64,000 nt of DNA, taken from VRUE01 sp044867645. GTDB taxonomy: Bacteria; Actinomycetota; Thermoleophilia; Solirubrobacterales; 70-9. The position numbers were made by a program, and so were the translations under genes. The notes under the pieces are model-generated. The model did not search any database. It saw only the letters and a list, made by a program, of their open reading frames with translations, and had not been told where the DNA came from. Each line of letters starts with the position of its first letter. Position 1 is the stretch's first letter. The DNA is taken from positions 124,001 to 188,000 of the forward strand of contig JBIOVI010000041.1 of the NCBI GenBank assembly GCA_044867645.1. Direction: 5' to 3'. Shown in pieces: positions 15,480 to 22,580 of the stretch.

Positions 15480-16964
15480 ATGGCTAGCAACGGAGACTTC
15501 CGCGAGAAGCGCTGGCTGGCGCTGATCCTTCTCTGCTCGGCGCAGTTCGTCGTCGTGCTCGATGCCTCGATCGTCAACGTCGCGCTGCCGACGATCGGCG
15601 ACGCGCTCGACTTCTCCCAGCAGAACCTGCCCTGGGTGGTCAACGCCTACGTTCTCACCTTCGGTGGCTTCCTCCTGCTCGGTGGCCGCACCGCCGACCT
15701 GCTCGGACGCCGCCGCGTCTTCATGGCCGGTCTGCTGCTGGTCGCGGTCGCCTCGCTGGCCGCGGGCTTCGCCGCTACCGAGGGACAACTGATTGCCGCG
15801 CGGGCGGCTCAGGGCCTTGGCGCCGCGATCATCTCGCCGGCGGCGCTCTCGATCGTCACCACGACCTTCAGCGACGGAGCGGAGCGCAACAGAGCGCTCG
15901 GCATCTGGGGTGCGGTCGCCGGCTCGGGCGGCGCGGCCGGTGTCCTGCTCGGCGGCATACTCACCGACGGGCTCGGCTGGGAGTGGGTGCTCTGGGTCAA
16001 CGTGCCGGTCAGCCTGATCGCCTTCGCCCTCTCCCCCAAATTGATCGCCGAAAGCCGCGCCGAGTCGGAGGACCGCGTTTTCGACGTCGCCGGGGCGGTC
16101 ACCGTCACCGCGGCGCTCTCGGTCCTCGTCTACGCGCTGGTCGACGCCAACGATGCCGGCTGGGGATCGACCCAGACGCTCGGCCTGATCGGGCTCTCTC
16201 TCGCACTACTGGCGGCGTTCGTCGCGATCGAGCTACGCACGGCCAAGCCGCTGGTGCCTTTCTCGATCTTCCGCATGCGGACGCTGACCGGGGCCAACGT
16301 AGTCGGCCTGCTGGTCGGCGCCTCGCTCTTCTCGATGTTCTTCTTCATCTCTCTCTACATGCAGCAGGTGCTCGGCTACAGCGCGATCCATGCTGGACTC
16401 TCCTACCTACCGCTGGCGATCACGATCATGGCCTCGGCCGGCATCGCCTCCCAGTTGGTGACCAAACTCGGCTACAAGCCCGTGCTCGCGGCGGGCTTGC
16501 TCTTCATCGTCGTCGGCCTGACCTGGTTCAGCCGCGTCTCGGTCGGCGGCGGCTTCACCACCGACATCCTCGGCCCGTCGCTGTTCGCCGCGGCGGGGCT
16601 CGGCTTCGCCTTCGTGACGACGACGATCGCCGCCGTCTCCGGCGTGGAGGAAAGCGAGGCCGGCCTGGCCAGCGGGCTGATCAACACCTCGCAGCAGATC
16701 GGCGGCGCGCTCGGGCTGGCGGTGCTCTCCACTTTGGCCACCTCGCGCACCGACGATTTGGTCTCCGGCGGCCCTCCCTCGCTGAGCGCTCTGACCGAGG
16801 GCTTCCAGGCGGCCTTCCTCGGCGGCGCCGCGATCGCCGCCCTCGGCTTCGTCCTGACCCTGGTCCTGATCAGCAATCGCGACAGCAGGGCTCATGTCGA
16901 ACTGGGCGCGGAGGCCATCGACGAGTCCGAGGGCGGGGAGGCGACCGAGGCCGCATCCGCATAA
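15480..16964 (+). CDS. MFS multidrug exporter, DHA2 (EmrB/QacA) type
   Basis: A 494-aa membrane protein with the 14-helix DHA2 pattern: helix 1 ends VVVLDASIVNVALPTIGDAL, the motif-A loop is GGRTADLLGRRRVFMAG, and the proline/glycine-rich motif C (GAVAGSGGAAGVLLGGIL) marks a proton antiporter. The tail is acidic and cytoplasmic. It would export hydrophobic drugs or metabolites using the proton gradient. It starts 43 bases after the response regulator on the same strand, so cotranscription and control by that regulator are plausible. Substrate cannot be deduced. Confidence 0.93.
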   Translation: MASNGDFREKRWLALILLCSAQFVVVLDASIVNVALPTIGDALDFSQQNLPWVVNAYVLTFGGFLLLGGRTADLLGRRRVFMAGLLLVAVASLAAGFAATEGQLIAARAAQGLGAAIISPAALSIVTTTFSDGAERNRALGIWGAVAGSGGAAGVLLGGILTDGLGWEWVLWVNVPVSLIAFALSPKLIAESRAESEDRVFDVAGAVTVTAALSVLVYALVDANDAGWGSTQTLGLIGLSLALLAAFVAIELRTAKPLVPFSIFRMRTLTGANVVGLLVGASLFSMFFFISLYMQQVLGYSAIHAGLSYLPLAITIMASAGIASQLVTKLGYKPVLAAGLLFIVVGLTWFSRVSVGGGFTTDILGPSLFAAAGLGFAFVTTTIAAVSGVEESEAGLASGLINTSQQIGGALGLAVLSTLATSRTDDLVSGGPPSLSALTEGFQAAFLGGAAIAALGFVLTLVLISNRDSRAHVELGAEAIDESEGGEATEAASA

Positions 16965-16987
16965 CCGACCGCTTCAGTAGGATTTAG
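16965..16987 (+). promoter_or_regulatory. SUF box 1 upstream of rrf2
   Basis: CCGACCG, five variable bases, GTAGGATTTAG. The same arrangement (CCGACCG-N5-GTAGGATTAAG) occurs at 22179-22201 before the Rieske-sufBD unit. TAGGAT inside it fits an actinobacterial -10. Candidate combined promoter and binding site for the Rrf2 regulator. Confidence 0.6.
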
Positions 16988-16992
16988 AGAGG

Positions 16993-17469
16993 ATGTTGTT
17001 CTCGACCAAAGCCGAGTACGGAGTGCGCCTGATGGTCGAGCTGGGGCGTCAGCCCGGCTCCTCCCCGGTCTCGCTCAGCGCCGTCGCTGAGGCGGAGCGC
17101 CTGCCGCTCTCCTATCTCGAGCACCTCGTCGCCAAACTGCGCAAGGCTGGGCTGGTCAGCTCGACCCGAGGAGCGCACGGCGGCTACCGGCTCGCCAAGC
17201 CCGCCGAGACGATCACCCTCGACGAAGTGGTCGAGGCGTTGGAAGGGCAGATCGCGCCGATGGAGTGCTTTCACGAGACCCCAGAGGGCAAGGTTCTCTG
17301 CTCGCACGAGAACGACGGTGACCGTGCATGCGCAACGAAGCTGCTCTGGACCCGTGTCCAGAGCGGCGTCACCAAGGCGCTTGCGGGCACGACCTTGGCC
17401 GAGCTGGTCGAGTTCGGCGGCGGCGCGGCCGGCGGCGCGGAGAAGGCGCCGGTTGGCAGCGCCGCTTAA
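16993..17469 (+). CDS. Rrf2-family iron-sulfur regulator of the SUF genes
   Basis: A 158-aa Rrf2 protein: MLFSTKAEYGVRLMVELGRQ is the family opening, the winged helix (SAVAEAERLPLSYLEHLVAK, then STRGAHGGYRL) binds DNA, and Cys92, Cys103 and Cys113 could ligate an Fe-S cluster. IscR uses tighter Cys spacing (about five between each), so here the loop is wider. Being first in the rrf2-sufC-sufS unit, it probably acts as a SufR/IscR-like sensor that represses SUF genes when clusters are plentiful. The shared box at 16965 and 22179 is a natural target. The tail is Gly/Ala-rich. Confidence 0.9.
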   Translation: MLFSTKAEYGVRLMVELGRQPGSSPVSLSAVAEAERLPLSYLEHLVAKLRKAGLVSSTRGAHGGYRLAKPAETITLDEVVEALEGQIAPMECFHETPEGKVLCSHENDGDRACATKLLWTRVQSGVTKALAGTTLAELVEFGGGAAGGAEKAPVGSAA

Positions 17470-17472
17470 CCC

Positions 17473-17498
17473 CGATCAGGAACCCTCGATCAGGAACC
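17473..17498 (+). repeat. 12-bp direct repeat before sufC
   Basis: CGATCAGGAACC occurs at 17473-17484 and again at 17487-17498, separated by two bases, in the gap between rrf2 and sufC. The 14-base period could place two protein sites on roughly one face of the helix, or it may be a simple slippage duplication. Confidence 0.55.
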
Positions 17499-17520
17499 AA
17501 ACCACACGAACGGAGCGAAA

Positions 17521-18291
17521 TTGGCTGAGCTGGAGATACGCAACCTGCACGTGAGCGTCGAGGACAAGCAGATCCTCCGCGGTCTCGACCTCGACGTCGA
17601 GAAGGGCAAGGTCCACGCCCTGATGGGGCCGAACGGCTCCGGCAAGTCGACCCTTGCCAACGCGATCATGGGACACCCGGCGCTCGAGGTGACCGAGGGC
17701 TCGATCGTCTTCAAGGGCGAGGACATGACCGAGGCCGACCCCGACGAGCGCTCCCGCGCCGGCCTGTTCATGGCCTTCCAGTACCCGGTGGCGATACCCG
17801 GTGTCTCGGTCAGCAAGTACCTGCGGATGATCCTCAACGCCCGCCGCGAGGCGCGCGACGAAGGCGAGATCAAGATCAAAGAGTTCGCCAAGGTCGCCCA
17901 AGAGGCGATGGAGCTGGCGAACATCCCGAAAGACTTCTCCAGCCGCTACCTCAACGACGGCTTCTCGGGCGGCGAGAAGAAGCGGATGGAGCTGCTGCAA
18001 CTGGCGCTGCTGAAGCCCGAGATCGCGGTCCTCGACGAGACCGACTCCGGCCTCGACATCGACGCGCTGCGCACGGTCGCCGACGGGGTCAACACCTTCG
18101 CCGGCCCCGAGATGGGCGTCCTGATCATCACCCACTACCAGCGCATCTTGCACATGGTCAAGCCCGACTCCGTCCACGTCATGTTCGAGGGGCGGATCGT
18201 CAAAGAGGGCGGCCCGGAGCTGGTCACCCAGCTCGAGGAGAAGGGCTATGGCTGGATCCGCGAGGAGGTAGAGGCGGGCGCTAGCGCCTAG
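17521..18291 (+). CDS. sufC: Fe-S cluster assembly ATPase SufC
   Basis: A 256-aa ABC-type ATPase of the SufBCD scaffold complex. Walker A is GPNGSGKST (36-44), the signature is FSGGEKKRME and Walker B is IAVLDETDSGLD, with the H-loop in IITHYQR. Length and sequence are typical. The start is TTG at 17521, supported by GGAG five bases upstream. ATP binding by SufC remodels SufB-SufD so that a new cluster can form. It is separated from sufB and sufD by over 4 kb, unlike the compact operons of most actinobacteria. Confidence 0.96.
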   Translation: MAELEIRNLHVSVEDKQILRGLDLDVEKGKVHALMGPNGSGKSTLANAIMGHPALEVTEGSIVFKGEDMTEADPDERSRAGLFMAFQYPVAIPGVSVSKYLRMILNARREARDEGEIKIKEFAKVAQEAMELANIPKDFSSRYLNDGFSGGEKKRMELLQLALLKPEIAVLDETDSGLDIDALRTVADGVNTFAGPEMGVLIITHYQRILHMVKPDSVHVMFEGRIVKEGGPELVTQLEEKGYGWIREEVEAGASA

Positions 18292-18301
18292 CCTCGCGAC
18301 G

Positions 18302-19567
18302 ATGGAGCCGACGACGACCAAGCCCGCGGCGTCGGCCTTCCCGATCGAGAAGGTCCGCGCCTCCTTCCCCGCGCTGGAGCGCGAGGTCCACGGGCGTCCG
18401 GTCGCCTACCTCGACAGCGGCGCCAGCGCCCAGCGGGTGCTGGCCTCGATCCAGGCGGTCGACCGTTACGAGCGGGCCCACCACTCCAACGTCCATCGCG
18501 GCTCCCACACCCTCTCGGCCGAGGCGACGGCGGCCTACGAGGGCGCGCGCGCGACCGTCGCCGACCACCTCGGTGCCGCCGACCGCCGTGAGGTGATCTT
18601 CGTTCGCAACGCGACCGAGGCGATCAACCTGGTGGCGCGGGCCTGGGGCGACGCCAACCTCGGTGCGGGCGACCGCATCGTCCTCACCGAGATGGAGCAC
18701 CACTCGAACATCGTCCCCTGGCAGCAACTGGCCGAGCGGGTCGGCGCTGAGGTCGACTGGGTGCCGGTTGGCGACGACGGGCTGCTCGATCTCGACGCCT
18801 ACGCGGCGTTGCTGGAGAAAGGCCCAAAGCTGGTCGCCGTCACCCACGTCTCCAACGTGCTCGGGACCGAGAACCCGATCGCCGAGATCGCCCGCCTCGC
18901 GCACGAGGCCGGCGCCCTGGTGCTGGCCGACGGCGCCCAGGCTGCGCCGAAGCAACCGCTCGATATGGCCGAGCTGGGAGTCGACTTCTACGCGATCACC
19001 GGCCACAAGCTCTACGCGCCGACCGGGATCGGCGCGCTCTGGGTGAAGCTCGACCTGCTGCGCGAGATGCCGCCCTTCCTCGGCGGCGGCTCGATGATCC
19101 GCAAGGTGACCAAGGACGGGACGACCTACGCCGACCCGCCAGCCCGCTTCGAGGCGGGGACGCCAGCGATCGCGCAAGCGATCGGAATGGCCTCGGCGCT
19201 GCGCTGGCTGGACGGGATCGGGATGGAGGCGGTTCTGGAGCACGAGCGCCAGATCGCCGACTACACGCTGGAGCGACTCGCCGAGGTACCGGGACTTCGC
19301 GTCTTCGGACCGCCGCGCGGCTCGGAGCGGCTCGGGCCGGTCTCCTTTGAGCTGGACGGCGTCCACGCCCACGACGTCTCCGAGATCCTCGACCGCCACG
19401 GGGTCGCCGTCCGCGCCGGCCACCACTGCGCACAGCCGCTGATGGACCGGCTCGGGATCGCCGCCACCGCCCGCGCCAGCTTCGGCGTCTACACCACTCC
19501 CGAGGAGGTCGACCGCCTCATCGACGGCCTCCACGACGCCCGCAAGGTCTTCGGCCTCGGCACCTAA
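18302..19567 (+). CDS. sufS: Cysteine desulfurase SufS
   Basis: A 421-aa class-II cysteine desulfurase that takes sulfur from cysteine as a persulfide for cluster assembly. The pyridoxal-phosphate lysine is Lys236 in ITGHKLYAP, the catalytic cysteine is Cys376 in RAGHHCAQPLM, and THVSNVLGT and ADGAQ are conserved cofactor contacts. The partner acceptor is SufU, encoded just over 1 kb away. It follows sufC after ten bases and probably shares its transcript. The stop is ten bases from that of a convergent DUF899 gene. Confidence 0.96.
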   Translation: MEPTTTKPAASAFPIEKVRASFPALEREVHGRPVAYLDSGASAQRVLASIQAVDRYERAHHSNVHRGSHTLSAEATAAYEGARATVADHLGAADRREVIFVRNATEAINLVARAWGDANLGAGDRIVLTEMEHHSNIVPWQQLAERVGAEVDWVPVGDDGLLDLDAYAALLEKGPKLVAVTHVSNVLGTENPIAEIARLAHEAGALVLADGAQAAPKQPLDMAELGVDFYAITGHKLYAPTGIGALWVKLDLLREMPPFLGGGSMIRKVTKDGTTYADPPARFEAGTPAIAQAIGMASALRWLDGIGMEAVLEHERQIADYTLERLAEVPGLRVFGPPRGSERLGPVSFELDGVHAHDVSEILDRHGVAVRAGHHCAQPLMDRLGIAATARASFGVYTTPEEVDRLIDGLHDARKVFGLGT

Positions 19568-19576
19568 CTCGCCCGA

Positions 19577-20233
19577 CTATGGCGACTCGTATTCGTCGTG
19601 CAGCCGCCACCACCGGTAGGGCGGCGTCTGCGGGCGACCGGCGGGGGTGTCCTCCCACTCCTCCTGGCGACCGAGCGGAGTCAGGTCGAGGAAGGTCCAA
19701 ACGCTGCCGAGCGCCTCGACTCCGCGTCCCGTGGTCGTGTAGGTGAGGAAGACGCGGTCGCCATCGCGCATGAAGACGTTGAGGGCAAAGTATTCGGTCG
19801 TCCCCAGCGCCTTCTGGAAGTCCTCACCGATCACCGTGTACCAGGGGATCTCCCAACCCATGCGCCGCTTGAACTGCTCGATCTGCGCCTGGGAAGCGCG
19901 AGAGACGAGGGCGAAGGAGACGTCGCGGGCGTTGAGATGGGCCAGGTGGCCGATCTGGTCGGTGAACATCGAGCAGCCGCCACAGGGCTCGCCGTCTGGC
20001 GGGAACCAGAAGTGATAGACGATCAGCTGGGGCCGGCCCTCGAATAGATCGGTCAGCTTCACGACTCCGTCTGGTCCCTCGAAGGAGTAATCCGCCGAGA
20101 ACTCCGTCATCGGTTGGCGGCGGCGCTCGGCCGCCAGAGCGTCACCGGCCCGCGTGGCCTCTTTCTCCTTTGCCAGCAGAGCCTCGCGCGACCGCTGCCA
20201 CTCCTCTTCGTTGACGATCGGCGGTAGCTCCAT
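19577..20233 (-). CDS. DUF899 thioredoxin-fold protein
   Basis: A 218-aa DUF899 family member. The core reads LIVYHFWFPPDGEPCGGCSM, in which C-G-G-C is a CxxC-like redox pair in the thioredoxin position. This is followed by IGHLAHLNARDVSFALVSRA and a late WTFLDLTPLGRQE, all family features. Function in the family is unknown; a thiol or peroxide role is inferred. The mRNA appears leaderless: TACAGT (20245-20240) is six bases before the ATG with no ribosome site. It lies between sufS and sufU on the other strand, which suggests insertion into an ancestral SUF operon. Confidence 0.87.
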   Translation of the reverse strand: MELPPIVNEEEWQRSREALLAKEKEATRAGDALAAERRRQPMTEFSADYSFEGPDGVVKLTDLFEGRPQLIVYHFWFPPDGEPCGGCSMFTDQIGHLAHLNARDVSFALVSRASQAQIEQFKRRMGWEIPWYTVIGEDFQKALGTTEYFALNVFMRDGDRVFLTYTTTGRGVEALGSVWTFLDLTPLGRQEEWEDTPAGRPQTPPYRWWRLHDEYESP

Positions 20234-20255
20234 GTTCTGACTGTAGCTCGCGCTG

Positions 20256-20615
20256 CTAGCCGATCGGGATCACTTTCGATTTCGCCGGCTTGCACTTGCC
20301 CTTTGCCGGGGCCTTGGCGTAATAGGAGCCGGGGGTCAGCCTTTTCCCGATCGGGATCGACCACTTGGCCTTGGCGTTGCTTCGGTCGGTGCCCAAGAGC
20401 TTGTCAGCCCCCGACTTCTCGCGAAAGAGCTTGACCGTACGGCTCGTCGCGCAGGCGCTTTTGCCGGACTTCAGCGTGCCGTGGAAGGCGGGAACTTTGA
20501 TGCTGACGACGATCTTGGTCGAGTAGCTCGAGGCAGCGGGTGAGACGGCGGGCAGGAGTACGGCTGCCAGAGCGACGACGAAAGCGGCAAGGAGCGTAGA
20601 GCGGCGGGCGGGCAT
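20256..20615 (-). CDS. Small secreted basic protein
   Basis: A 119-aa protein with a clear signal peptide (STLLAAFVVALAAVLLPAVS, cleavage near SPAA-SS). A mature beta-rich, lysine-rich domain with two cysteines (SACATSR and KGKCKPAK) could form one disulfide. GGAGG precedes the ATG by four bases. No family is recognised. The Ig-like pattern (SIPIGKRLTPGSYYAKAPAKG) suggests a small extracellular beta-sandwich. Confidence 0.7.
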   Translation of the reverse strand: MPARRSTLLAAFVVALAAVLLPAVSPAASSYSTKIVVSIKVPAFHGTLKSGKSACATSRTVKLFREKSGADKLLGTDRSNAKAKWSIPIGKRLTPGSYYAKAPAKGKCKPAKSKVIPIG

Positions 20616-20726
20616 GCGACCTCCAGTTGAAAAGTTTGCCGCATCACTCTAGAGGCGTTGAACGTACCGGGTTGTTTATTACCGACGAGCCGCGCTGTCC
20701 AGCGCCGTCCGGTCAAACCGCTTCGC

Positions 20727-20741
20727 TAGCCTCGCAGCATG
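20727..20741 (+). promoter_or_regulatory. Leaderless -10 element of sufU
   Basis: TAGCCT (20727-20732), six bases, then ATG. No Shine-Dalgarno sequence. The sequence around it (GCTAGCCTCGCAGCATG) nearly equals that of the acyltransferase gene at 30679. Confidence 0.65.
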
Positions 20742-21173
20742 GACGAGCTGTACCGAGAGCAGATTCTCGAGCACTACAAGCGGCCGCACAACTTCGGCCG
20801 GTTGGACGAGCCCGACCTCGAGTTCGAGGACAACAACCCGTTCTGCGGCGACGAGCAGCACGTGACGATCCGGCTCGACGAGGAGGGACGAGTGGCCGAG
20901 ATCGCCTTCGACGGGCAGGGCTGTGCGATTTCAACCGCCGCCACCTCGCTGCTCACCGACGAGCTGGTCGGAAAGACCCGCGAGGAGCTGCTGGCGCTGC
21001 CCAAAGAGGAGGTTCTCGACCTGCTGGGGATCGAGATTTCGGCGACGCGGATGAAGTGCGCGATGCTCGGCCTCAAGGTGATCAAGAGCGCCAGCCTCGG
21101 CAAGCCGGCCGACTGGGAGGACGAGGGCGAGGTCGGGGATCCCACCGAAGCCACCGCCGACCTCAATCCATGA
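20739..21173 (+). CDS. sufU: Fe-S assembly / zinc sulfur-transfer protein SufU
   Basis: A 144-aa IscU/SufU-fold protein. Metal ligands are Cys36 and Asp38 (NPFCGD), Cys62 (DGQGCAIS) and Cys107 (TRMKCAMLGLK). It would accept the persulfide from SufS. The residue before the third Cys is Lys, as in SufU, not the His of IscU. The spacing between second and third Cys (45 residues) is IscU-like, however, and lacks the insertion of roughly 18 residues typical of Bacillus and mycobacterial SufU. It sits between sufS and the Rieske-sufBD unit but has its own promoter. Confidence 0.92.
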   Translation: MDELYREQILEHYKRPHNFGRLDEPDLEFEDNNPFCGDEQHVTIRLDEEGRVAEIAFDGQGCAISTAATSLLTDELVGKTREELLALPKEEVLDLLGIEISATRMKCAMLGLKVIKSASLGKPADWEDEGEVGDPTEATADLNP

Positions 21174-21185
21174 TTCAAGCTCCCC

Positions 21186-21229
21186 CGTTGAAGCTTCTTG
21201 CCCTTTATAGGGGGCACAATCCTTCAACG
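21186..21229. terminator. Nested hairpin between convergent sufU and VOC genes
   Basis: Outer arms CGTTGAAG (21186-21193) and CTTCAACG (21222-21229) enclose inner arms TGCCC (21199-21203) and GGGCA (21212-21216). It lies in the 64-bp gap between two convergent stops, where a two-way terminator is expected. There is no long T run. Confidence 0.6.
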
Positions 21230-21237
21230 AGCTTCCG

Positions 21238-22035
21238 CTAGGCGCTTGCCACCGCTTCTTCGCTGAGCGCGATCACCGCGAAGCTCGCTCCGTGCGGGTC
21301 GACGAGGATCGAGAAGCGGCCGGCCGGGATGTCGATCGGCTCGACCATGACGTTGCCGCCGCGCTGCTTGACCTGCTCGACCGCCGCGTCGGTGTCCTCG
21401 ACCGCGAAGTACAGCTGCCAGTGAGCCGGTATCTCCTCTGGCACAGCGCGCTCGGCCATGTTCAGCATGCCACCGACCGGGTTCCCGCCGAGATTGATGG
21501 TCGTGTAGGAACCCATCCCCTCGAACTCCGCATCTTCGAAGGTCCAGCCAAAGACCGCGCCGTAGAAGGCCTTCGCGGCCTCGGGGTCACGGGTATTGAG
21601 CTCGTTCCAGGAAAGCGCGCCGGGCTCGTTGACGAGGCCCGCCCCATGGAAGGAATTGGGCTGCCAGATCCCGAACACGGCCCCCGCCGGGTCGGCGAAG
21701 ATCGCCATCGTGCCAAGGTCCAGGACTTCCATCGGCTCGGCCATGACGGTCCCTCCGGCCTCGGTCACTTTTGCGGCCGTCGCCTCGGCGTCATCGACCG
21801 TGACGTAGGTCGTCCAGGCCGGCGGCTGACCCTCCTGCATCAGCGGCATCATTCCGCCAACCGGTTTTCCGTCCTTCGTCGCCTGGCGGTAGCCGCCGGT
21901 CTGCTCGGAATTCTCGCCCTCCGGGACGTCCCAGCCGAACAGGGCACCGTAGAAGTCGATCGAAGCGTCCAGATCCGGGGATGCGTGGTCGACCCAGGAA
22001 GGAGTTCCCGCCTCGTAACTGGTCCTCTCGCCCAT
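21238..22035 (-). CDS. Two-domain VOC (glyoxalase/bleomycin-resistance fold) protein
   Basis: A 265-aa protein made of two vicinal-oxygen-chelate halves. Half one begins GTPSWVDHASPDLDASIDFY and half two ALSWNELNTRDPEAAKAFYG, and each ends with an FADPAGAVFGIW or LVDPHGASFAVI strand. This is the CFP-30B-like duplicated arrangement common in actinobacteria; the substrate is unknown. ATG 22035 is chosen because GAGGA lies seven bases upstream; another in-frame ATG is at 22083. Convergent with sufU and probably unrelated to Fe-S assembly. Confidence 0.87.
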   Translation of the reverse strand: MGERTSYEAGTPSWVDHASPDLDASIDFYGALFGWDVPEGENSEQTGGYRQATKDGKPVGGMMPLMQEGQPPAWTTYVTVDDAEATAAKVTEAGGTVMAEPMEVLDLGTMAIFADPAGAVFGIWQPNSFHGAGLVNEPGALSWNELNTRDPEAAKAFYGAVFGWTFEDAEFEGMGSYTTINLGGNPVGGMLNMAERAVPEEIPAHWQLYFAVEDTDAAVEQVKQRGGNVMVEPIDIPAGRFSILVDPHGASFAVIALSEEAVASA

Positions 22036-22178
22036 CTCAACGTCCTCTCCTAGAAGGTTCAGCGAAATCCTCGTGGCGATCATCTCACCTGGGAGGCGGC
22101 TTCGGTCAAAGACTCGTTACCCAAGCCTGGACCACACAAACGGCTCGTGCGCGGTCCACCCGGTCCGGACGCTAAAAT

Positions 22179-22201
22179 CCGACCGTAGAAGTAGGATTAA
22201 G
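22179..22201 (+). promoter_or_regulatory. SUF box 2 upstream of Rieske-sufB-sufD
   Basis: CCGACCG, five variable bases, GTAGGATTAAG: the same box as before rrf2 (16965-16987). TAGGAT (22192-22197) would place the transcript start near 22204 and give a leader of about 48 bases. The partial symmetry CTAAAATCC / GGATTAAG also fits a dimeric regulator. Confidence 0.6.
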
Positions 22202-22251
22202 TCTCAACCCGCACGAGCGCGCCGCGGAGAGCGCGTGAAGAAGGACTCCTC

Positions 22252-22578
22252 TTGACCGACACCGCTGGAACCACAATTCCCGTCTGCCCGCTAGCCGAGC
22301 TTCAGCCTGGCGCAATGCGCCTGGTCGAGCACGACGGTGTGAAGATCGGGGTCTTCAACTGCGACGGGACGCTTCACGCAATCGAGGATCGCTGCTCCCA
22401 CGACGACGGGCCGCTCGCCGAGGGCGAGTTCGATGCGACGGCCTGCACGGTCGAGTGCCCGCGCCATGGCTCCCTCTTCGACCTGATCAGCGGCCGGCCG
22501 AAGACGCTCCCCGCCTATGCTCCGGTAAGGACGTTCGCGGCATCCGTCGTCGACGACACCATCGTCCTGGAGGTCTGA
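22252..22578 (+). CDS. Rieske-type [2Fe-2S] ferredoxin in the SUF cluster
   Basis: A 108-aa soluble Rieske-like ferredoxin. Ligands are Cys48 and His50 (DRCSHDDG) and Cys69 and His72 (ECPRHGS), the C-x-H...C-x2-H pattern of non-haem dioxygenase ferredoxins. It starts at TTG 22252 with AAGGA six bases upstream. It is directly upstream of sufB (two-base gap) and probably in one transcript, as is often seen in actinobacterial suf operons, where it may supply electrons for cluster assembly or serve as a client. No membrane anchor. Confidence 0.93.
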   Translation: MTDTAGTTIPVCPLAELQPGAMRLVEHDGVKIGVFNCDGTLHAIEDRCSHDDGPLAEGEFDATACTVECPRHGSLFDLISGRPKTLPAYAPVRTFAASVVDDTIVLEV

Positions 22579-22580
22579 AC

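Noticed and set aside
22455..22580. Longer start for sufB
   Set aside because: These codons are inside the Rieske ferredoxin gene in another frame and do not match SufB; ATG 22581 matches the family N-terminus.
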